64,000 nucleotides of DNA from Straminergon stramineum. Its lineage: Eukaryota > Streptophyta > Bryopsida > Hypnales > Calliergonaceae. A program made the translations under genes and the position numbers. Shown here piece after piece: positions 1 through 12,200 of this stretch. Position 1 is the first letter of the stretch; the number at the start of each line of letters is the position of its first letter. Under the pieces are notes generated by a model. That model saw only the letters and a list, made by a program, of their open reading frames with translations, made no database searches and was not told the DNA's origin. The stretch spans positions 38,941,001 to 39,005,000 of the forward strand of contig OY987265.1 of assembly GCA_963920665.1 (NCBI GenBank). The letters run 5' to 3'.

Positions 1-878
1 CAAGCATAATACAAGATCCTATGGTTACATTTGTCCAAAAATGCATTTTTTTCTAAAATTTGGTACTTGTACTAGAGATGACAGTTTTGGAGCATTTTTG
101 GTTAAAACATAGTCAAATACCTTGAGGGGTTAAAGAGAGCTTTAACAATTACTTTTATTTAAAATTTATAAATAATGATTCAAAGATTATATTTATTTAG
201 TTAGATCTACCATTGCATAATCTAAGTCCAAAGATAGCATTTAGGTCTAAATTAGTTTAGTTGATATTTTTGAATATTGAAAAATGTTTAATTTTGGTAT
301 ATTGAAGAATATAGCCATTCCTATTCATGTGCCACAACTATAGTGTCAAATTGAAGTCAAGGTTGATTTGGAGACGTTTTTCCTATCTTGTCATCTATTT
401 TTGACACTTGAATACTCACCTATATTATCAAAAACTACCACAAGTTTTCAAGAACAAGCAATGAGACTTGAAGAATATTTTAAAACACATATTTATTTCA
501 AATTTCAATTACCAAATTTTTTTTAAAAATTTTAAAAATTGAGAACTAAAATAAATTTTTTGAGAGTAACAATACACTGATGTTATATGATAGCTCTACC
601 AATTAATCTTGATGAGAGTTCATCACAAAGGCATGCACCATGGATATCATATTCCTTATCTTGCCCCAAATTTTGTATTACATTCTCTTAATGATTATGA
701 CATATGTATGTATCAAAGACATGAAGGTCATCATGTTCTCTAAAATTTGTTTGAGGAACAATAATTTTTGGACTTCAATATTTTTTTGATACCATGTTGA
801 AAATTTTCATCAAATCAAAACCCAAAACATTCAATCAATTGACACAATTATAGTAAAAAGACATATAGGTGTCTAAAG
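1..878. other. AT-rich intergenic DNA, no gene seen
   Basis: Strongly AT-rich sequence with many A and T runs and stop codons in every frame. I see no coding exon, RNA gene or clear repeat boundary here. Confidence 0.6.
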
Positions 879-1130
879 AGGGTTGCTATTATGTGAGTAT
901 AGGAGTGTAAGTCCATGAGCCTATAATACTACACACCTATGTTATAGGTATATTTATCATAGAAATTGTCTATGATTATAGGGTATATATGTTACAAATA
1001 CCCATATTATAGGTGTTTATGATACATACACCTTCTATAGTGTAGGGTATCTATATTATAGGTACCTATAATGTAGGCTCAATGTTCACAAGCTTGCATT
1101 CTTGGGCTCACATACTAGCACTGTTGCTAC
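879..1130 (+). repeat. Dispersed repeat family R2, copy 1
   Basis: This stretch is similar to 44005-44226 in the same orientation. Shared landmarks in the same order are a GGGTTG(C/T)TATTATGT start, several short TATGTTATAGGT-like motifs, and the end CTCACATACTAGCA followed by a GTTG. The inside is itself made of imperfect copies of an ATTATAGGTA-type motif. No open frame or terminal inverted repeat was recognised, so the class of element is unknown. Confidence 0.65.
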
Positions 1131-1247
1131 TAAGAGCTCAATCATCGATTGGATGGATGATGATTGTGAAAAGTATACTTCATCCTATTAATATACATCA
1201 AAAGAGGTTTAAAAAACAAACATGTAATCAATTGGTGGAAAGAAAAA

Positions 1248-1785
1248 AGAATGCTTTAACCCCTAAGAGCACAAAGGTCTTCTCTGGAATTGGCAATTTG
1301 AGAAAAACCATTAGAAAGAGTTATTTGGAAGAATATCTTAGAAGTGATATAAAAAGAAAAGTTGTGGATTTTGAGTTGTAGATTTCGTCCGTATAGTTAG
1401 ATTCACCAATGCTATTATTAATAGTTGTTTTTTCTTAATAAATTTTGAAAATAAAATTTCAAAATTCCTTTTAAATTCGATTAGAAGAAAAATATTATCA
1501 TTTTATGAGTAAATTTTGTTAGAATGGATTTAAAATCAGGTTCTCTTTACAAGGTGATTTTTTGAAATTTTTGAATTCTTAAAATCTATAATCTCATTTT
1601 TGCAAATCTAGTTTTGAACTAGAGTCAATGCAATTTTGGCTTGGTCAACCACTTGACAAACTTCCAAATTTGTAATTATAGAAATATATATATATTCTAG
1701 TAAGACCAAATCCAACCATTAGATAGGACAACAACTTCATAAAGTATCTCCACACACTAGGATAACTTTCATCTAAGCAATAATG
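1248..1785 (+). repeat. Dispersed repeat family R1, copy 1
   Basis: About 540 bases align by eye along their whole length with 15032-15556 in the same orientation. Shared blocks include ATGCTTTAACCCCTAA at the start, TAGATTCACCAATGCTAT in the middle, GGCTTGGTCAACCACTTGAC and AAAGTATCTCC near the end. Differences are scattered substitutions and small indels, which suggests an old interspersed repeat rather than a recent duplication. No protein-coding potential was seen; the short open frame at 1082-1381 overlaps R2 and R1 and is not conserved in the second copies. Confidence 0.8.
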
Positions 1786-2640
1786 AAGATGAAACTTGAG
1801 TTTCAATCTATTCATCATCTTGAAAATGGACGTTGGAGTGCTTAGGGGTTAATGTAAATATACCTTATTGTAACTCATTCTAAAACCAACCTTACAAATT
1901 TTTGCCTAATATGTATTAATTCTAGTCATGAAAGCCTAGAGTTGATTTTGGATACATCATTTTTTCGCACTTTGAAAATCCGTAGTTTATTCATCTTGCA
2001 TCTAATGAATAATGAATGCAAAAGGAAAAAATATAGAGTAATCTTTTGATTTCCAACAAGATCCAATTGAAAATAATGTAATTTTATAATAAAAAACTAT
2101 TCAATTTCTCACTTGGATACATCTAGTTGTAGTTCATTTAAAAATGATATAGATATGTTGGAAGAGTTTCCATTGTAAACTTTTTTTTAATAAATTTTCA
2201 AAATATAAACAATTTTGAAGTAATGCTCATAGGGGCTTATTTCAAATGTACTACATATTGAGCATTGTGTAAATATTATGCAAGAGCAATAAGTATCCAT
2301 TCATTATCCAAATTTTATTAGGATAAGGAATTTTGGGTGCATGTTCTAAATTATTTGATATAAAACCACCAATCGACCGTGATTGGAGTATTAGACTCTT
2401 CATTCATTTTGATATAAAACCAACCAATATTTGGTGAGAGTTCCCAGTTATTACATTGTTAGCCAATGGAATTGGGAAAAAACCTGGTTATAATTTGAAA
2501 ACATTAGCAAAAAAACTAGTGAAAAAATCTATAAAATTACTATTTGAAGTAAAAAATAGAGAAGAATCCAAACTTGGTACTTGAAAAAACCATTTCAATA
2601 TGAAAATTAAAGGAAAGTAGATGATGAAACTCAAAAAGTA
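1786..2640. other. AT-rich intergenic DNA, no gene seen
   Basis: AT-rich sequence without a supported exon, RNA gene or repeat copy. Confidence 0.6.
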
Positions 2641-2664
2641 TCCTAGATGTTGAAACCAAGACTA

Positions 2665-2870
2665 GGTGGGATTGACTCCTCATTGCCCCAACCAAGGATA
2701 ATTGTAAAAAAATGACCCCTTACTTTTTTCTATTTTATTTTTCTGTTTCTTCACCTCACCTACTACATTTGAGGCATCTAATAGCAAATACGAATTCAAA
2801 ATTTCCAAATTTTATCATGTGTTGCAAATAAAAAAAATTGCAGTGTTTTCCTCGGAGATAAACTGCAGGA
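2665..2870 (+). mobile_element. MITE-like family A, copy 1 (end degraded)
   Basis: The body matches 49621-49840 in the same orientation and 4855-5104 in the opposite orientation. Shared blocks are ATTGACTCCTCATTGC-like at the left, ATAATTGTAAAAAAATGACC, then a GAATTCAAAATTT block and TTTTATCATGTGTTGCAAAT. The right terminal repeat is no longer clear in this copy. It sits at the border between AT-rich DNA and the GC-balanced leader upstream of the histidine kinase. Confidence 0.65.
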
Positions 2871-2879
2871 CAATGTGAA

Positions 2880-4854
2880 CGCTCCTCCTCTGACAAATTG
2901 CAGACTACCAGGTAATCAGTAATCACGTGCATTTCCTGTGATATTAAAGAGGTCTGGATACCATATACAATATTTATTGTACTGTGCTACTGCCATTAAT
3001 AGTAACTTACTAGATTAGCACTCAAGACCCGTCGCTTTCAAGTAAGGTACCGGAGTACCGGAGGCTCGGACGGGACGTTCGCACCTTCACTACTTCCCGA
3101 GTTACCGTCTCACCGCCCTGCCCATTGGCATTTTTTTTTGAACACTGCAACGATTCCCCCCGCGCAGGAATCTTCACCCTCGATTTTGCACAATCCGCAT
3201 ATCAAATTCGTTTTCGAGGAAATTTTTTTGGTCGCCGCGAGAACGACTGAAGCACTTCCGAGTAATATGGTATTAGAAGCGGCCGAGCATCATGGGCGAT
3301 GCGAAAGCACGCATGTGGGGAAGGTAGTTTCCGGCTTCTCAGTCAACAACGAAAGTGGTCACGAAGTCAGTATTCACTGGCGGATTGGAGTGATTAGCGG
3401 CGAAGACGGACCTTCCACGAAGTGGATTGCGCAATTGAATAGTATCGTATCGTAGGCCTTGCAGTGAATGTCGATTGTCGAAGCCAGCGTTGCTTTCTTT
3501 GTAGTTTAGTTTTGGGTTTTCGGGGTACACGTCATGCGGACGCAGGGAGACGAAGGCTCCGACTAACTTAGTGTCCATTCTTCCTTCAATTTGCGCACAG
3601 CCTTGAGTTCCAGTTGCCTTCGCTTTGTTACTTCCTTCTCGAATCTCCCGTAAGTTTACCTCTCTTCCCGGATGCAAGGTTGCAACCGTTCTGTCAGGGG
3701 AACAGTTGATTGTTTGGATCCCCTTAGCCGCACTCTGGCTTCCTTTGGCCTTGATATTCCTCGCTCCGTGTTTTTCTCGCTGCCTGAGCTTCCGCTAGGG
3801 TTATCTCTTCGGCTTTCCCCTTGGAGTATGGACGATTTGCCGACTCTGTTCAGTTTGGTTTAGCGATGGCGTGGTGCGCAACGGAATCCCGCATGTTCTT
3901 TTTTTGGACTGGCGCAATGGAGCTTTAGTAGGTGCCCCTGCGGATGGTACTTCGCCCTTTCTTGCTCTCCTGGATGTTTAGCGGACGCAGATCGGTTTGA
4001 GATCCAGTCTTTGGAGCTTGTGAGAATGATGTGATTAAGAGATCCAGGGAGAGATGTTTACGGCTATTGGGCACTCGATGAGGATTCTTTGGTTTGCTCA
4101 GCGGTTCTTGTGTCGGAGTAGGGCGGTACATTGAGGGAGCAACTTAGGACGACTTTGAAGTCCGGGAGTATGAGACGAGAGTACTTTTGGGTTAGTAGGC
4201 CCGAGTTCAAGTGTACGACCATATCCGGGTTTCCGCACTTGTGGGTTACTGGGCACTAGAGTTCATTCTAGAGGTTGACCTTTCTTTGTACAGGGCAGGG
4301 TCAGATGCTCTAGTCAATCATTTCACGTCAAGTCATCTGACGGGGCCCGTTGAGCTAAGTGACGTCTTCGTCCCCACTTCAGTACTTTCATATCTCAGTC
4401 GAGCTTAGTACAGGGCTCGGTAGACGCTTGCACTACTTTTTTTGTCGATGAAGCGGGGTCTGATATTGCATTATTCGAACAATTACAGAAATTTTAGTTT
4501 TCATTTGAGTGCGGTTTTGGCGCTGGTCGATGTGAGTTGTGAATTCTGGGGGAGGTCAATGGAATGTCGAGGGGGTGGATCAGATTATTTTCTATCAGCC
4601 TACGGATCTTTGTAATTTCCGGAAATGAGAAGCTGAACGTTCAGCTGTCGAAGTTCTAATCACATTCATTCGGTTTGATAATTGGATACTTGCAAACACC
4701 GTATAGTGATAAGTTGATCGTTGCTAATTACTAGTTTCATGTTATCGTATTTAGTCGCGCATCTGGACATGCAGCAAGAAAAGGATTGGTCTTGTCATGT
4801 CTTTGTGAAGCCGCTACTTTGTCTATGTGCGTCTGGATGCAATCACTATGCCTC
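2880..4854. other. GC-balanced upstream region, function unknown
   Basis: Base composition changes from AT-rich to balanced near 2880 and stays so up to the histidine kinase gene. Several short open frames exist (for example 3138-3455, 3672-3863, 4211-4408) but the first begins with TTG, none shows a domain I recognise, and none has convincing splice partners. The likeliest readings are promoter plus untranslated leader exons of the downstream + strand gene, or a decayed gene. Pyrimidine-rich blocks near 3120-3180 fit a promoter or leader. Confidence 0.35.
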
Positions 4855-5104
4855 ATGAGGACCGGGGTGAACTGACCCCCTCGCTCGCTCGTCCCCTAGG
4901 GAAAACCCTGAAATTTTTGATTTGCCACGCATGATAAAATTTGCAAATTTTGAATTCATATTTGCAATCAGGGACCCCGAATTAGCTAGGAGAGGTTTTG
5001 ACACTAAATTAATTAACCATAAAATAAGGGGTCTTTTTTTTTACTTGCACCTCTGGATTGACTTGGGTGGACGAGCGAGGGGGTCAGTTCACCCCGGCCC
5101 TCAT
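4855..5104 (-). mobile_element. MITE of family A, copy 2 with intact terminal inverted repeats
   Basis: About 250 bases bounded by inverted repeats of roughly 33 bases. The left end reads ATGAGGACCGGGGTGAACTG and continues with ACCCCCTCGCTCG; the reverse complement of the right end is identical apart from one base in ATGAGG(A/G)CC and one missing GCTC unit. The core is AT-rich and matches the other two copies in reverse. No coding capacity, so it is non-autonomous. The flanks do not show an unambiguous target duplication, so I do not assign a superfamily. Confidence 0.85.
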
Positions 5105-6244
5105 ATGAGCTCCCTGAGGTCTCATTGACAATTAGCGTGACAGCCGGAATTTCTTCATGCCGTTATTCCAGGTGGCTAATGTCTGTATTCCTTTGATGTA
5201 CAGGTCAGCGACTGTGTAGATAGCTGCGGAAGATGATCAATCAGCGACATAAAGCGCCTGCAATTATCGTGCAAGCGGTCGGTGCAGGAAGATCGTCGGT
5301 GTTTGTACTCCGCTCTCCGCGTAATGTTTCAGAGTTGTAAGTAATATACTTCCACTGTTCTTTCTTGTCTCCTTCATCCTCGTGCTCGGCATCCATTTTC
5401 ATCTGCATTCCCGACACCACTGGCCATTCACAGTGGTTGACGCTTTCTTTTAATCTGGTTTTGTGGTGTAAAATGTTTTTCCTTTTTCCTATTCGCACAT
5501 AGTAAATGAAGACTTCAAGTCGTCGATTCTACTGGCTTGAACTCTTTCTAAGATTTAGGGGGTCCCGGAATGTCGATCGAAGTGCTGGTAATTTGATTAG
5601 GTTTCCTGGAAGAAACTTATCGTGGGACTGAATGAGTGACCCGCTTTTCATGAAACTCATCTCTCTTCAACCCTATTTTAGTTTACCAGAGATTAATTAC
5701 TATTATGAAATCGGGAGATGTTTATTGTATTTGAGCAGGGCTCTCATCATAGTGCTCCTTTCAAGTGTGTTGGCAAGCCGAAGTTCTTCGGTTGATTGAT
5801 TGACAATTTGACATTGTATTTAAGCTGGCTGCAAACATGATCACACGTTCGAATGCTAGATCACCCAGACTTGCAGGGTTTTAGTTTTCTCATTATTTAA
5901 TCTTGTTAACTGTAATGCAAGCCATCCAACCTACTCGTCTTTCCTCTGTTAATTTTCATCAGAGTTCGGATTAGTTTTTTTCAAATTTATTGCGAGGGGT
6001 TCACCAACACTGGAAACCTGCCTTGGTCTCGGAAATTGCTCCTGATGATCCATAATTCATGGCGACATTATTTGCTGCTATGTTTCGTGACAGAGTTAGC
6101 GATGACGAAATTGCACGCACTGGATAGCATCAATTTTTTCTTTGTTAAGGTATTGTATTTGTCTCCGCAGTCCATTTGGAAAAGCGGAAAGGAGAGCAGA
6201 TATCGCCAGCTAAAGATATAGCACAAATTTGTTGTGCTTCTTCA
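5105..6244 (+). other. Probable untranslated leader of the AHK1-type kinase gene
   Basis: GC-balanced sequence directly upstream of the kinase start. The kinase reading frame stays open upstream of the first ATG to a strong acceptor-like CTCCGCAG ending at 6170, which suggests at least one leader intron before the coding exon. Exact transcription start and leader exons cannot be fixed by eye. Confidence 0.45.
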
Positions 6245-9200
6245 ATGTGGGGGAGCATGTCGAAGTGGTTCACGTTCCTCATGCGATGCTGCAAACGTCG
6301 TCGCCGACCTCGTGTTGTGCGTGTCCTTGACCCCGAAAATGAGCATCACGACAGTGGATTTTACCGTCCTCATCGCCGAACATACTATTACAGCATGTTC
6401 TCTGTTCGCCTGGCGATTATGGTATGTTTGCATCTGCATAAGCTACCCTCCTTTCTTATAATTCTAAATGAAGTTCTTTGAACGAAGACCCGTGCCGACT
6501 GGCTGGCCATTCTGTGCATCATTCTATGTTCGTAGTTATTAGTAGACGGTAGCAGCTTTTGGATGATAAATGGATAGGCTTACTTCTACGCAAGGAATTG
6601 ATGTCCACATGTGCAGGCATACTTATAATTTAGAGGATTGTTTGGAACTGGCTTTGACAAACTCAAGAACGAGCGTTTTAGTATCCAGGATACCTTGGTG
6701 GATTTTAATTTGGAGATGACATGGGATGTTTATATTTTGTGACAGATTATGTTGGCTGTTCTGATTGCGTTGTTGACAATTTTAACGTGGCACTTCACCA
6801 CGGTGTATACTACAAGGTCAATCAAGACCTTAGCTTATGGCTTACGCACCGAGCTTCTGAACCGTCCTATAGCTCGCATGTGGAATCTACTCAACAGTAC
6901 TGTTGAAGCTACCTTGAGTCAGGTTCAACTATCGCAGTTTGTATTAGGGCAATATGCTCTTCCTATCAGCCCGGCTATGCAGGTGGAGGTAAGTGCATCT
7001 AAGATACATAGCGCCCAGCTTTCTGTTTACTTCTAATACCGCTGCAGGAGAAAACATGCGATGACATATATGAACGAACGTATTCATTTTACATCCACAC
7101 TTAAGGATGTTGATGTCGATGCTTAAGGGCATTTGCAGAATTGAAGAGCTTCAAGGATAACCGAATAGAGTCTCATCGATCAAATGTGTCGCTAATTCAT
7201 TGCTTGAAGACCAGGTGATGATCGTAACGCTCTGTCATGTATTTATTCTTTCTGCAGGTACACAATACTATGCGTAATGTTACTTGGGCACTATTTGTGA
7301 GTCGAAAATCCGCGCAGACCTTCACTATTGCCTATAGAAATGGCCAACTGCAAGCGTTTGATAGAAGTGATGAGTCCAACTTAACCTTCTATGTATACAC
7401 GAATCCTTTGAATGGCACCGCTTTGAATGCGGGAAACTTGACTAGTTCTTCACCTGCTGCTGCTCCTGTATCTCCTGTGATTTTGTGGCCTGATGGACCC
7501 GTGAATAGTAGCAATGTAACGTGGTACTCGGAATCGGTCAATCCGTCTACCGGAATAGCAAATGCCCCTCCTGTTGCAACGGATTCATACGATTTACTCA
7601 AGGATGTCGATGATGTGCTCGCGCTGAAGAATTCGGAAGTATCATGGCGCGTTACTGTAAGTAATTTTTCGGATACTCCACTTTTATCAAGCGCAGCTCC
7701 GATTCGTCATCCGAGTTCAGGCACAACAGTGGCGTTGGCTGGCATCACAGCTGCACTCTCCAGTATAAATCAGTTCCTTCAAGAGCTCACTTCTTCTCAC
7801 AGTGGGTATTTGTACTTGACGACACCGAAAGGTCAACTCTTAGCCTCATCCACAAATGCGTCCATGATAGACACCTCAACGCCAAGCAGAACTTTAGTGT
7901 TGGCTAATGAAACAAGTGACCCAGTCATTAGAGCTGGAGCACAGTGGCTGAATAAGCACTATGGTTTTGAGGGGCTAGTGAATACTGTGGTTCACGAAGA
8001 AAATGTCGTTCTGGAGGGTAAACGCTATTACATCGATACATTTTCGTTGGTACTACCCCGATTGCAGATGGTAATGCATCCACTGTCTGTGTGATCGTTC
8101 TTTTCGTTTTGTTTACCCATTCATTTAGACATAGTAAGAGAGGAGAAGGTATAAAAAGCTTTAGAATTTAAATTCTTGTTAACCTGCCGTACGTCCACAT
8201 ATTATGTCGTATTGCAACTTGTTTATTTCACAACGTTGTTATACTTTGTCCAACCGAATTTTTCAATTTCTCTATAATACTTCGATAGGTATACTGTAAG
8301 AACTTTGACTTATTGGCATTGATTTTTATATTGTTTCGCAGGTTGGTGTGATTATCATACCAAGATCCTACGTAATGGGTGAAGTTGACCGAAGGGGAAA
8401 AGCCACGTTGGCTATCTTGATTGCAATTTCTAGCTGCATACTTCTTATCGGCTGCGTCTTCATCATTTTTTTTACTAGTGGCGTGTCTACCGAAATGAAA
8501 TTGAGAGCTGAGCTAATCAACCATCTTGATGCAAGGAGACGGGCGGAGGCCTCTAGTAATTATAAGAGTCAGTTTTTAGCGAATATGAGGTATTTTTCTC
8601 CGCTCAGCACATTATCGATGAACCTTCCTAGTGGCTTTGACTTGAGAATCTTACGATTGAGACCTTAGATTTTTTATTTTCAATGGTAACGACTACCCGA
8701 AGAAGGAACAGCTATCGATTTCTTGGGTACAAATAGGCATTCTGTAGGATCCCTTTTCAAGCGAACGACTGGAGCTTTTATACATTCTTTGTTGTTATTT
8801 TTATTTGTGCAGCCATGAGCTTCGCACACCAATGGCTGCAGTAATAGGTCTTTTGGACATCCTTTTATGCGATGAATGTCTTTCCTCCGAGCAAGTTAAC
8901 ATGGTGTCTCAAATACGTCGCTGCTCTACTGCGCTTCTTCGCCTTCTCAACAACATTTTGGATATTAGCAAGGTGCTCTTTTGTCTAATTTGAAAGCTTG
9001 GAATGGCTTCAGTTCCCAATGTCGAAACTGGGGATAACGGAATATTTGAATACTGCTGTCAGTACTTGTTAGGAGTTTCAGTCAATGATGGACGCCGCTT
9101 GCTGTATCTCTTAGCGGACATTATTCGTGAGTTCTCACAACATCTGTCTGTTTTATTGAAATCAGGTGGAGTCCGGCAAGCTTCTTCTTGACACGGCCGA

Positions 9201-12200
9201 TTTTGATCTCAACCGCGAACTTGAAGGGTTGGTGGACATGTTTTCAGTCCAATGTGTTGACCATGACATAGAGATTGTGCTGGACTTAGCTGGTAGGTTT
9301 TTTCGATAATTATCTTTCTGTGAAATATTGCTGAGAAGATTCGGCAGCCAAAGTTTCTGGGTTTTAAACTGGACAAGATTCATGCTATATTAAGTTTTCA
9401 TGGTTCTTCATGTTTAGTCAAAATAGAGTCAATTAACAACTTTTGTACACCCCGGATACAGGCCGGGACTTGCGAAATGAGTTGTTTTTCATAAAACGCA
9501 AGCTCTATAGTAGGCATGTGTACTTAGTCACTGCCTCAAGTATGTAGTAGCGGTATCCGATGGGCGTGGAAATTTCAGAACGTTTCTCACTTTTCCAAAA
9601 TGTGCAGATGATATTCCCCGGATGGTTAGCGGAGATTCCGCACGTACAGTGCAAATTTTTGCAAATTTGATTGCGAACTCTATCAAATTTACTTCTGGTA
9701 TGTTTGATAACCTATTTCGCATTCCTTGTTTTTCGTTAAGAGGTTTGAGGACTTCTGAAGGTCATTTACAGGTTTGTATTCATTTTGGTTGTTCTATTGA
9801 ACAGCAGGTCATGTGATACTGCGTGGTTGGTGCGGTTCTCCTAATATGTCGGGAACCGCAATAAGGAACGGGTTACTGTTTGGAACGAACGATAGTTCAT
9901 GGGATCAGAGCAAATCGAACCATGAATCAGTAGGAACCAATAACCACGAGCCGGGGCAGTTTCTACTGTGGTTTGAAGTGGAAGACACTGGATGTGGTAT
10001 GGTTCAACTTCGTCTTATTTTGATTACTTTCATTATCTTTATACTGCATGATTATTGGCGGTGCGATCCAGGTTAAAGGTTATTTATTGTATAGTGCCAA
10101 TGTCTCTTTCTAACTGACGTGCTTACTGCATATTGCCATTGAGAAATGGTTTTCTCACTATCCAATTGGTGTGCGATGTTCATGGCAATGTTCTTTTGAT
10201 AGTTGAATGTATTCTATATTCATATGTCCTGCTGCCTCTTCAAGAATTGAAGTATAATTCTGCATCAGTCTCCGTTGCAAACCTATTCTTACATCACGAT
10301 TTCCATTCGCAGGCATTGATTCAAGCAAATGGGAAGCTGTATTTGACAGTTTCGTGCAGGCAGATCCTTCCACTACAAGGACGTACGTAAATTTTCTACT
10401 GTTTCCCCGGTGTAGTGTACCAGCATAAATCGTAACGGTCTTAGTCTTTCTGGAACGGCTGACTTCGACTGCTGAAACTAATTCGTTGATTTTCATTTCA
10501 GGTATGGAGGAACAGGCCTTGGACTCTGTATAGTTCGTTCTTTGGTAAGTGGTCCAAGTCCCTTTTATAGCACTGGGTAGTTGCCGAAGCGTATCATTGA
10601 TTTGCGAATAGTTTTACTTCACTGAATCCGACTGTCTCTTAAGACGAGTTGCACATGGTTGCAGGTTCGAAAGATGGGCGGAGATATAAAAATCGTCAAG
10701 AAGGAGGGACCCGGGACACTGTTGCGTTTTTACCTTCTGTTTGGCCAACCGGTTGACTGCGAACCTGACACGCCTCGCTTGTCTGTTCCTTCCGAGCTGG
10801 AGGATGCAAAGGTATACTGATACTTCTTACCCGTCAAACCTGTCTTGTACTTCCGTTCTTTGGACTTTATGTTCTTTCTGGCTTTTTTCTAGGCTTCAGT
10901 TACCAATTGTTCGAATCAGCCTAGAACAGTATGCTAATAATCAGTGTATGTTTTGTGTGGCAGGTACTCCTTGCAATGAAAGGAGATGTGGGAAGAGGTA
11001 CCCTCGCACAGTGGATGATGTACAGAGGCCTTCATGTATATGAAGCATCTGAGTGGGACGAAACAATCCAAGTTCTTCAAGAGCTTTTGGATGATCATCA
11101 GAAAGACAGTTTGGAAAACGGCACTGATTGTTCAGAATTTGTTGCTCCCGTATCAAATTCCAGAAAGGCTGGCCGACCGACCGCAGCATCTCGTGATTAT
11201 GAAGAAATACCTGACGATGAAGTGAGTTTGGTTTCATCGGGAAATCTAGGGAAGTGGAAAATGCAGAATTATAAATTACTGGCTGTCCTTGACGCTGAAC
11301 TGATACCTTGGTCAGAGGATACCAACCAAGTCGTATCCTTTCTGACTGTGCTTGATGGATTTAGAGATCGGGGAATTATGATCTCTTGGCTTTTCACACA
11401 TGATACGCCGAATGCACTGAAGGCTCAGCTGCGGCGTACAGGTTATTCGCTCTCTGCAAATGAACCTTTGTACAAGTCAAAATTGTTGCAGTTATTGACG
11501 TCTATGCTGGGCTGCTTGGAAAAAGGGAGGTCAAGGCATTCAAATAGTGACCTTCAAGCTCCGCAAGTTATAGGCAGCAGTCGACGAAATTCGGGATACT
11601 TCGATGACATCAAGGCAGCTGCAATGGATCGTCGTGAGTTGGTAAAGATTCAGTCACAGGTTAGTACCTTTCTTTCCTTTCGATTTTATGTCTTGTAATT
11701 GTGCTTTGGGTTGAGCCATGTTTTTTGTGTGCTGGCGACGATACTCAGTATATTGGCGTCTACGATGAGGAAGGTGTTAAGAGAACATGCTTTGTGTTTC
11801 AAACGCAGTAGCTATCATTTGTGGCATGTTAACCTACATCCAGGTGCCTTGCTGACCTATCTATGAAGTCTAATCGAGGTCCTCATATCCTACATCAGGT
11901 CCAGAGCAAGTTGGGGCTTTCTGGGGCGAACAAGTCCCTGCCTAAAGTGCTGGAGGTATGGCCTTCAAATGAATTAACTCGAGTGAAGAGCATTCGTCCA
12001 GGCGACTGGAAAATTGATGAAACAGGTCTTCCGTTGGACATAAATTCAGTGCATCTGAATTCAGAACGCTATCCTGTTACCCGAAAGGATTTGGATTGTT
12101 CAGTGTTGGTCAACAGTGGACCAAGCTGCAGCGTTCAAAGTTCAACTCCGTTACAGCCACCCGAGGAACAAGAATCCATCAACCTGAGTAATCTTGGTCC

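Noticed and set aside
1082..1381. 99-codon open frame
   Set aside because: Spans the ends of repeats R2 and R1 and is not kept in their second copies.
3138..3455. 105-codon open frame upstream of the kinase
   Set aside because: Begins with TTG, has no recognised domain and no splice partner; more likely leader or intergenic sequence.
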